From: Bubalus kerabau
Taxonomy: Eukaryota; Chordata; Mammalia; Artiodactyla; Bovidae
Reading direction: 5' to 3'
Length of the DNA: 64,000 nucleotides
Assembly: GCF_029407905.1 (NCBI RefSeq)
Contig: NC_073637.1
Location: 45,198,501 to 45,262,500 of the forward strand
Positions 56,076 to 64,000 of this stretch are shown in pieces; position 1 is the stretch's first letter, and each line of letters opens with the position of its first letter. A program made the position numbers and the translations under genes. The notes below the pieces were generated by a model that was given only the letters and a program-made list of their open reading frames with translations, was not told the DNA's origin and searched no databases.

Positions 56076-56870
56076 GTTTTTCAATTGCTCAGTCATGTCT
56101 GACTCTTTGCGACCCCATAGACTGCAGCACGTCAGGCTTCCCTTTCCTTTACCATCTCCTGGAGCTTGCTCAAACTCATGTCCATTGAGTCGGTGATGCC
56201 ATCCAACCATCTTATCCCCTGTCATTCCCGTCTCCTCCTGCCTTCAATCTTTCCCAGCATCAGGGTCTTTTCCAATGCATCAGCTCTTCACATCAAGTGG
56301 CCAAAGTATTGGAGCTTCAGCTTCAGCATCATCCTTCCAATGAATATTCCAGACTGATTTCATTTAGGATTGAGTGGTTTGATCTCCTTGCAGTCCAAGG
56401 GACTCTCAAGTGTCTTCTCCGATACCACAGTTCAAAGGCATCAATTCTTCAGCGCTCAGCCTTCTTTATAGTCCAACTCTCACATTCAAACATGACCACT
56501 GGAAAAACCATAGCTTTGACTAGATGGACTTTGTCGGCAGAGTAATGTCTGTTTTTTAGTATGCTGTCTAGGTTTGTCATAACTTTTCTTCCAAGGAGCA
56601 AGTGTCTTTTAATTTCATGGTTGCAGTCACCATCTGCGGTGATTTTGGAGCCCAAGAAAATAAAGTCTGTCACTATTTTCATTGTTTCCCCATCTATTTG
56701 CCATGAAGTGATGGGACCAGATGCCAGGATCTTAGTTTTTTGAATGTTGAGTTTTAATCCAACTTTTTCACTCTCTTCTTTCACTTTCATCAAGAAGGTC
56801 TTTAATTCCTCTTTGTTTTCTTCCCTATGGGTGGTGTCATCTGCATATCTGAGGGTATTGATATTTATCC
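56076..56870 (-). mobile_element. BovB LINE, 5'-truncated
   Basis: About 795 bases antisense, from the tail ('ttgctcagtcatgtctgact') through 'ggccaaagtattggagcttc' and 'tgaccactggaaaaaccata' to the RT C-terminal coding part (minus-strand 'VKEESEKVGLKLNIQKTKI'). Ends just after the RT active-site region. Flanking 'ttaaaataa' and 'ttaaaacaa' resemble a TSD. Confidence 0.95.
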
Positions 56871-56956
56871 CTTAAAACAATACCCTTTCTAAATTTTCTA
56901 CAAGGAGCACATTTTAGCTAAAAGTAGATTGCAATACTTTATTGTATCCCCATTAG

Positions 56957-57173
56957 TGGAAGTGAAAGTATTAGTAATTCAGTCGTGTCTGACTTTTTTG
57001 TGACCCCATGGCCTGTAGCCCGCCAGGCTCCTCTGCTCATGGAATTCTCCAGTAAGAATATTTGAGTGGGTTGCAATTCCTTTCTCCAGGGGATCTTCCT
57101 GATACAGGGATCAAACTCGTATCCTCCTGCATTGTAGGCAGCTTCTTTACCATCTGAGCCACCAGGGAAGCCC
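56957..57173 (-). mobile_element. Bov-tA SINE
   Basis: Antisense: 'aagtgaaagtattagtaatt', 'cagtaagaatatttgagtgg', 'gagccaccagggaagccc'. Full length, moderately diverged. Confidence 0.96.
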
Positions 57174-57260
57174 AGTAGAGGGTAGTATTAATAGCAAAAA
57201 CTCTTAAGACCATTCAAGTGGTTTGAAATCCGGATATAGAACTTGCTATGTGGTATTAAG

Positions 57261-57538
57261 CTGCTGCTAAGCTGCTGCTGCTAAGTTGCTTCAGTCGTGT
57301 CCGACTCTGTGCGACCCCATAGACGGCAGCCCACCAGGCTCCCCGTCCCTGGGATTCTCCAGGCAAGAACACTGGAGTGGGTTGCCATTTCCTTCTCCAA
57401 TGCATGAAAGTGAAAAGTGAAAGTGAAGTCGCTCAGTCGTGTCCGACTCTTAGCAACCCCATGGACTGCAGCCTACCAGGCCCCTCCATCCATGGGATTG
57501 TCCAGGCAAGAGTACTGGAGTAGGTTGCCATTGCCTTC
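57261..57538 (-). mobile_element. Bov-A2 SINE
   Basis: Antisense full-length copy: (gct)n-like start 'gctgctgctaagttgcttca', linker 'gcatgaaagtgaaaagtgaa', end 'ggagtaggttgccattgcct'. Confidence 0.96.
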
Positions 57539-57657
57539 ATAATATTGTACATAATATTATGTAAAAGGGTTCATAAGGATTAAAGAGAAAAAATGTGTAG
57601 GAAGAACAGAGAGCAATATTAGCACTTAAAAAACAGCCAACTGCATTAATGTTACTA

Positions 57658-57870
57658 ATACTTCCCCAGTGGCTCAGCAGTAAAGGATCCGCCTGCAATG
57701 CAGGAAATGCGGGTTCCACCTTGGATGGGGAAGATCCCCTGGAGAGGGAAATGGCAACCCGCTCCAGTATTCTTGCCTGGGAAATTGCATGGACAGAGGA
57801 GCCTGGTGGGCTACAGTCCATGGGGTCTCAAAAGAGATGGACACAACTGAGCAACTAAACAATGACAATG
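57658..57870 (+). mobile_element. Bov-tA SINE
   Basis: Sense: 'acttccccagtggctcagca', 'aagatcccctggagagggaa', 'gagatggacacaactgagca', tail 'aacaatgacaatgatg'. Confidence 0.95.
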
Positions 57871-58024
57871 ATGCTGCTAACATATTAAGTATAAGAAAGG
57901 CTTTGAAAAGTACCAGGCCCTAGACAAATGTAAGTACTATTAATGGCTTTATGCTTGGGTTTGGCTTGTGGGCAATGTGAGCAGTTGCAGTTCTGAATTT
58001 AGAAACAAAAACATAAGTAACAAC

Positions 58025-58322
58025 ATTGTTGTTGTTCAGTTGCTAAGTCACGTCCAATCCTTTTTGACCCCATGGACTGCAGAATGCTAGGCTCCTCCAC
58101 CCTCCACTATCTCCCAGAGTTTGCTCAAATTCATGTCCATTGAGTCAGTAATGCTACCTAACCATCTGATCCCCTGCTGCCTCCTTCTCCTTTAGTCTTC
58201 AATCTTTCCCAGCATCAGGGTCTTTTCCAATGAGTCGGCTCAGCTCTTCACATCAGTTTTCCAAACTATTAGAGCTTTAGCAACTACCTTCCAATGGATA
58301 TTCAGAGTTGATTTCAGGTAAA
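58025..58322 (-). mobile_element. BovB 3' end fragment
   Basis: Antisense and diverged: 'gttgttcagttgctaagtca', 'gtccattgagtcagtaatgc', 'ttcccagcatcagggtcttt', 'ccaatggatattcagagttg'. About 300 bases. Confidence 0.9.
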
Positions 58323-58440
58323 GAGCACAATGAAACAGAACAGAGTCCAGAAAAGGATCCACATATATATGGTTAATCTATTTCCAAATTAAGGTGCCAA
58401 GTCAATCCAATAGGGAAAGAAGTCTTTTTTTTCATAAGTT

Positions 58441-58640
58441 TTGTTTCCTAGTGGCTCAGACGGTAAAGAATCTGCCTGTGATGCAGAGACCTGGGTTCGA
58501 TCCTTGGGTTGGGAATATCCCTTTGAGGAGGGCATGGCAACCCACTCCAGTATTCTTGCCTGGAGAATCCCCATGGAGAGAAGAGCCTGGCAGGTTACAG
58601 CCCGTGGGGTCTCAAAGAGTCAGACACAACCAAGCCACAA
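58441..58640 (+). mobile_element. Bov-tA SINE inside the L1
   Basis: Sense: 'tttcctagtggctcagacgg', 'cactccagtattcttgcctg', 'gagtcagacacaaccaagcc'. Full length. Confidence 0.95.
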
Positions 58641-59280
58641 AGTACGGCACAATTGGAACAGTTGAATGTTTATATTGACAAAAATGCAATCTCTATTTCA
58701 TTTTATATACAAAAATTAATTTGCAATCCATCATAGACCTAAACATGAAACCTAGGATCATAAAGCATCTAGAAGAAAACATAGAATATCTTTACAACTT
58801 TGAGGTAGACAAAGATTTCTTAGACTGAATACAAAAAGCACTAACCAAAAAAATTAGTACTGAAATTAATATTATCTGCAACATTAAGAAAATTAACAGA
58901 CAAATCACAATATAGCAAAAGTAATTGTATACATGTATCTGATCAAAGACATAGCTAGAATATATAATCACTTCTACAAATTATCAATGAAAAGGCAAAC
59001 TACCTACATTAAAAGGGGGCAGAAGACTTGAAAAGAAACATCACGAAATAAAAAATATGATTGTCCAATAAAAGTATGCAAAAATGCACAGGGAAATGCA
59101 AGTTAAAACCACAATGAGATACCATTTCATACCCAATAAAATGGTAGAAAAATAGACTGACATATATATTGTTGAGGATTTAGAATACTTGAAATTCTCA
59201 TGCCTTGCTAGTAGAAATGTAAAATGCTGTAATCACTTTGAAAGACTGGAAGTTTCTAGTGATGTAATTTATGCCTACCT

Positions 59281-61372
59281 TCAGTTCAGTTCAGTCAGAC
59301 AGTCATGTCTGACTCTTTATGACCTCATGAGTTGCACCATGCCAGGCCTCCCTGTCCATCACCAACTCCCGGAGTTCACCCAAACTCATGTCCATGAAGT
59401 CAGTGATGCCATCCAGCCATCTCATCCTCTGTCGTCCCCTTCTCCTCCTGCCCCTAATCCCTCCCAGCATCAGAGTCTTTTCCAGTGAGTCAACTCTTCG
59501 CATGACATGGCCAAAGTATTGGAGTTTCAGCTTTAGCATCAGTCCTTCCAAAGAACACTCAGTTTCAACTGATCTCCTCTAGAATGGACTGGTTGGATCT
59601 CCTTGCAGTCCAAGGGACTCTCAAGAGTCTTCTCCAACACCACAGTTCAAAAGCATCAATCCTTTGGCGCTCAGCTTTCTTCACAGTCCAGCTCTCACAT
59701 CCATACATGACCACTGGAAAAACCATAGCCTTGACTAGACAGACCTTTGTTGGCAAAGTAATGTCTCCGCTTTTGAATATGCTATCCAGGTTGGTCATAA
59801 CTTTCCTTCCAAGGAGTAAGAGTCTTTTAATTTCATGGCTGCAATCACCATCTGCAGTGATTTTGGAGCCCCCCAAAATAAAGTCTGACACTGTTTCCAC
59901 TGTTTCCCCATCTATTTCCCATGAAGTGATGGGACCAGATGCCATGATCTTCGTTTTCTGAATGTTGAGCTTTAAGCCAACTTTTTCACTCTCCTCTTTC
60001 ACTTTCATCAAGAGGCTTTTTAGTTCCTCTTCACTTTCTGCCATAAGGGTGGTATCATCTGCATATCTGAGGTTATTGATATTTCTCCCGGCAATCTTGA
60101 TTCCAGCTTGTGCTTCTTCCAGCCAGCATTTCTCATGATGTACTCTGCATATAGGTTAAATAAGCAGGGTGACAATATACAGCCTTGATGTACTCCTTTT
60201 CCTATTTGGAACAAGTCTGTTGTTCCATGTCCAGTTCTAACTGTTGCTTCCTGACCTGCATACAGATTTCTCAAGAGGCAGGTCAGGTGGTCTGGTATTC
60301 CCATCTCTTTCAGAATTTCCCACAGTTTATTGTGATCCACACAGTCAAAGGCTTTGACATAGTCAATAAAGCAGAAATAGATTCTGCTTTGGCACTGCCT
60401 TTCTTTGGGATTGGAATGAAAACTGACCTTTTCCAGTCCTGTGACCACTGCTGAGTTTTCCAAATTTGGCATATGGAGTGCAGCACTTTCACAGCATCAT
60501 CTTCTAGGATTTGAAATAGCTCAACTGGAATTCCATCACCTCTACTAGCTTTGTTTGTAGTGATGCTTTCTAAGGCCCACTTGACTTCGCATTCCAGGAT
60601 GTCTGGCTCTAGGTGAGTGATCACACCATCGTGATTATCTTGGTCATGAAGATCTTTTTTGTACAATTCTTCTGTGTACTCTTGCCACCTTTTCTTAATA
60701 TCTTCTGCTTCTGTTAGGTCCATACCATTTCTGTCCTTTATCGAGCCCATCTTTGCAAGAAATGTTCCCTTGGTATCTCTAATTTTCTTGAAGAGATCTC
60801 TAGTCTTTCCCATTCTGTTGTTTTCCTCTATTTCTTTGCATTGATCGCTGAAGAAGGCTTTCTTATCTCTCCTTGCTATTCTTTGGAACTCTGCATTCAG
60901 ATGTTTATATCTTTCCTTTTCACTTCTTTCTTTTCACAGCTATTTGTAAGGCCTCCTTAGACAGCCATTTTGCTTTTTTGCATTTCTTTTCCATGGGGAT
61001 AGTCTGGATCCCTGTCTCCTGTACAATGTCACAAACTTCCGTCCATAGTTCATCAGGCACTCTATCTATCAGATCTAGTCCCTTAAATCTATTTCTCACC
61101 TCCACTGTATAATCATAAGGAATTTGATTTAGGTCATACTGAATGGTCTAGTGGTTTTCCCTACTTTCTTCCATTTAAGTCTGAATTTGGCAATAAGGAG
61201 TTCATGATCTGAGCCACAGTCAGCTCCCGATCTTGTTTTTTGCTGACTGTATAGAGCTTCTCCATCTTTGGCTGCAAAGAATATAATCAACCTGATTTTG
61301 GTGTTGACCATCTGGTGATGTCCATGTGTAGAGTTTTCTCTTGTGTTGTTGGAAGAGAGTGTTTGCTATGAA
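59281..61372 (-). mobile_element. BovB LINE, 2.1 kb, relatively intact RT
   Basis: Antisense, inserted in the L1. From the tail 'ttcagttcagtcagacagtc' upward, the minus strand encodes long overlapping frames: 60310-60813 (167 codons), 60020-60472 (150) and 59565-60044 (159). They cover the reverse transcriptase from its thumb-proximal C-terminus ('SWEIDGETVETVSDF') back through the fingers ('CEVKWALESITTNKAS', 'RNLYAGQEATVRTGHGTTD'). The catalytic Y-A-D-D codons are intact at about 60050 ('tatgcagatgat' in antisense). The endonuclease is missing (5' truncation near 61372), and frameshifts separate the frames, so it is not autonomous. It is less decayed than the copy at 51.6-55 kb, hence younger. 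Confidence 0.95.
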
Positions 61373-61905
61373 CTAGCAATTTCACCCTTAGGTATTTCCC
61401 AATAGAAAGGAAAACTTATGTCCACAAAAGGAGGCTTATTGATAAGAGAGATGTCAATCAACCCGAAAGTTCTTCAATAAGAGAATGGATACATTATTAA
61501 TATAGTCATACAATAGAATATTACTTATAAAAAACCAAACTACTAATATTCACACCATGTGGATCACTCTCAGAAACATCATGGTAAAGGAGAGAAGCCA
61601 GATCAAAGAGGCCATCAGCCATCTGTCTCCATTTCTATAAAATCCAAGCACAGACAAAACTAACCAAAGGTGACAGAATTCAGAAAGTGGTTGCTTTGTT
61701 GGGGATGGGGGCATCAGGAAAGGCTGAAAAGTGTCATGAGGGAAATTTCTGGAATAATGGAAATGTTTTATAACTTATTTTGAATGGGGATCATGTGACA
61801 TGAAGGAACAGAATGGCCATATCTCATGAAATTGAGTACTGAAGATCTGTATGTTACTAGGTGTTAATTACACCTCAGTTAAACATATGCACACACACAT
61901 GCTCA

Positions 61906-63042
61906 AATGGTTAAGTCTCTGACCTCACAAAATTTGCAACTGTGCTGAGGACAAATGGTATTGCCACATTTAGATTATCAGAGAATTCAAATTACATTTA
62001 TAAGTTATTTATGGAGGTTTTAGTTCATTCAAACAGCATATTGCATGACATACAACGAAATGTTTCTCATGAAGCCAATAAACTGCGTGATCTGGATAAG
62101 GCTTTTAAGACAGAAAGAGACTGCATTGCCCCTAAAGCCCCCCTATTTCTAATGGCTGGCTAAAAAGGGGTTGGCAGGTGCTTGCGAAGGGGGCCATTCT
62201 CTTCTGGCAAGAGAGCCCCAGGTTGTTAAACTCTTCCTCTTCCAGCCTGGTTCACCTCCACCGTTTATTGTGTTGTCTTGTTTACCTGTGGCTGCCAGCC
62301 CAAGGCAGGCCCTTGTGCTTTGCATCCTCCCCACAGGGATTAAGCCTCACTCAACATTCGGTAATGTTTTCCTTACTGATCCCGGAGAGGCCACAGCATG
62401 TCTAAGAAAAACAGCAAGGCTCCAACTCTTGATCAAAAAATCAAATCATTTTTCTCCCTCTCAGTTTTACTCTTATGAACATAAGAGTTCATTGGATCAC
62501 AGGGCAATCCTGCTTCTTAATGTGTGATGTTCTAATTGATAGTTACTTTGGCCGAAACTTAAAAACCACTGAACAGAAACCATTCCTGGTTCCCAGGGGT
62601 CAGTGGATGAAGGGAAGCGTCCTATACTGTTCAGAAAAACTCTGTGGGGCGCAGGGAGGGAGAAGCCAAGAACAAGTCCTTCATTGGGGGGCATTCTTTC
62701 CATTTCTAAACCTTTCTGTCGCATGTCCTCTTTTCCCTCACAAATGGAATGTTGTTCCCTTTCTGTCTGCCAACAGAGCCAAAGGGGAAAAGAGAGGGAG
62801 AATTTAAGGAATGGAAAAGGGGAAAGGTATACCAAATAGTTGCTTTATGAGTGAAATACACAGAAACAAGGGAGGGAAAAGACCTGTCTGGTTACATGGT
62901 TCCTCCCTCATTTAGAGCAGATTAAATCACATGGAGCAGGTGGAGGCAGTTTGCAAGGGAAGGGAATTTACAGTCCCCCCTGCCCCCCCCAGCCCCTTTG
63001 GCTGTGTTCTCATTCAGCAAAAGCACTACACATGTTTAAAGC
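61906..63042. other. Repeat-poor DNA, no gene seen
   Basis: No mobile element recognised over about 1.1 kb. The part 61930-62170 is AT-rich with homeodomain-like motifs ('tttataagttatttatgg' region) and the part 62170-62850 is more GC-rich with overlapping sense and antisense frames of 72-118 codons that match nothing I know. A C-rich tract lies at about 62977-62992. Confidence 0.45.
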
Positions 63043-63255
63043 TGTGTGTGCTCAGTCACTCAGGCATGTCCAACTCTTTTCAACCCCATGGACTGTAGCC
63101 CACCAGGCTCCTCTGTCCCTGGAATTCTCCACGAAAGAATACTGGAGTGGGTTGTCATTTCCTCCTCCAGGGGATTTTCCTGACCTAGGGATGGGACCCC
63201 TGCCTCCTGAGTCTCCTGCATTGGGAGTCTCCTGCACTACACCACCTGGAAAGAC
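63043..63255 (-). mobile_element. Bov-tA SINE with small internal duplication
   Basis: Antisense: 'gtgtgctcagtcactcaggc', 'aagaatactggagtgggttg', 'ccaggggattttcctgacct', 'acaccacctggaaagac'. The 'gagtctcctgca' block occurs twice (near 63209 and 63226). Confidence 0.94.
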
Positions 63256-63439
63256 TATGATTAAAGGTAGAGACACCTAACTGATAATCTCCTAGAAAGG
63301 CCATTTGTGCAGGTGCTGTTGCCTCTCCACGTTTGATTCCTTCAAGCAAATGGAGCCTTCCCACTTGGAAATGACATTCTCTCTGGCCTTCCACAGTCTT
63401 TGCAGTCTTTTTGACATGGACTCAGGCCTCTGACTTTCA

Positions 63440-63640
63440 AAATGCTCACATCAGATCCGTGTTTCAGAATTCCAGCTCGGGGATCACCTTATTCAAGAAT
63501 TCCTTGTCCACCTCTTTCATTTGCATCCCTTGAAGGTCTCTTGCTTTGCTCTAACATTGTGGCAGTTCTCTCCTTCCTTAGAGCACTTAGAACCTTCAAC
63601 CTTATCAATCTCCTTTACTTTCTGCAACTCTCAGCTGAAG
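63440..63640 (+). mobile_element. Possible L2 LINE fragment
   Basis: L2-like order 'aagaattccttgtccacctc', 'agagcacttagaaccttcaa'. Diverged, tentative. Confidence 0.35.
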
Positions 63641-63652
63641 GACTGACTTTTT

Positions 63653-63910
63653 CTTTTTAAACTAATTTTTATTGGAGTGTAGCTGATTTACAATGTTGTG
63701 TTACTTTCAGGTGTATAGCAAAGTGAATCAGTTATACATATACATATGTCCACTCTTGTTTTTTAGATTTTTTTCCTATATAGGCCATTACAGAGTATTG
63801 AGTCAAGTTCCAAGTACTATTTAGCAGGTTCTTATTAGTTTCCTATCTTCTATATAATTGTGGGTATTTGTCAATCCGAGTCTCCCTTTATCCTTCCTTC
63901 CCTCCTCCAG
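63653..63910 (-). mobile_element. L1 LINE 3' end
   Basis: Antisense L1 3' UTR: 'taatttttattggagtgtag', 'ctgatttacaatgttgtgtt', 'agcaaagtgaatcagttata', 'ctttatccttccttccctc'. Flanking 'gactgacttttt' (63641-63652) and 'gattgacttctt' (63911-63922) may be an aged TSD. Confidence 0.85.
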
Positions 63911-64000
63911 GATTGACTTCTTAGTGAAGCATTTATTATTTCTTCTAGGTGGACTGCCCTGTGATTTCATAAACCAATTATTACCTTGTATTGTAAATCT
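63911..64000. other. Window end, unassigned
   Basis: Short AT-rich stretch; possibly the continuation of the L2-like DNA left of the L1, with nothing definite visible. Confidence 0.3.

Larger units (their letters stand above)
58325..61905 (+). mobile_element. Old L1 LINE 3' region split by Bov-tA and BovB
   Basis: Sense L1 pieces: 58325-58440, 58641-59280 ('cctaaacatgaaacctagga', 'acattaaaagggggcagaag', 'caagttaaaaccacaatgag') and 61373-61905 ('gaactagcaatttcaccctt', 'tacaatagaatattacttat', 'aggtgttaattacacctcag'). Together they give ORF2 C-terminus and 3' UTR of an L1MC/L1ME-type element, heavily mutated. Confidence 0.85.

Overview
This window is nuclear DNA of a ruminant, most likely a bovid (cattle, buffalo, sheep or goat; I cannot tell which). 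The diagnostic evidence is the repeat content: many Bov-tA and Bov-A2 SINEs, several BovB (RTE) LINEs including one nearly full-length copy, artiodactyl CHR SINEs and ruminant L1 3' ends. I find no functional protein-coding exon, no tRNA or rRNA gene, no operon and no CRISPR array. Most open frames over about 100 codons lie in interspersed repeats or resemble no protein I know.

Layout. 1-9.7 kb: single-copy sequence with scattered SINEs, old MIR/L2 pieces and two DNA-transposon relics. 9.7-12.2 kb: a probable solo LTR, an L1 tail with a short tandem duplication, a BovB tail with target-site duplication and an inverted L1 ORF1/ORF2 piece. 12.2-19 kb: mostly unique, with a CpG-rich patch at 16.56-16.90 kb. 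19-26.4 kb: L1 tails, a perfect palindrome made from an L1 end, and a 5'-inverted L1 inside a CHR SINE. 26.4-28.4 kb: L1 5' region and decayed ORF1. 30.3-31.1 kb: old L1 tail, then a 99-base BovB tail. 32.8-36.2 kb: decayed ERV-L-like retrovirus with RT and dUTPase remnants, apparently split by a processed cyclophilin A (PPIA) pseudogene. 37.6-39.6 kb: three-level nest of an L1, two Bov-A2 copies and a younger L1 carrying a probable 3' transduction. 39.9-50.9 kb: mostly unique, with two stretches resembling conserved non-coding regulatory DNA (41.2-41.7 and 46.4-48.3 kb). 51.4-55.0 kb: mariner MITE and a dead near-complete BovB with an antisense BovB inside it. 56.1-61.9 kb: BovB tails and an L1 split by a Bov-tA and a 2.1-kb BovB. 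61.9-64 kb: repeat-poor stretch, then Bov-tA and L1 pieces.

The window reads as intergenic or deep intronic DNA shaped by retrotransposition, most of it apparently templated by L1 or BovB machinery. I did not find a previously undescribed biological system. The items most worth checking are the PPIA retrocopy with a GT...AG insert at an exon junction, the L1 3' transduction, the L1 palindrome, the twin-primed L1, the CpG-rich patch and the repeat-free candidate regulatory stretches. Repeat families were recognised by eye, so family names are firmer than subfamily names and edges are good to roughly 5-30 bases unless a target-site duplication (TSD) is given.
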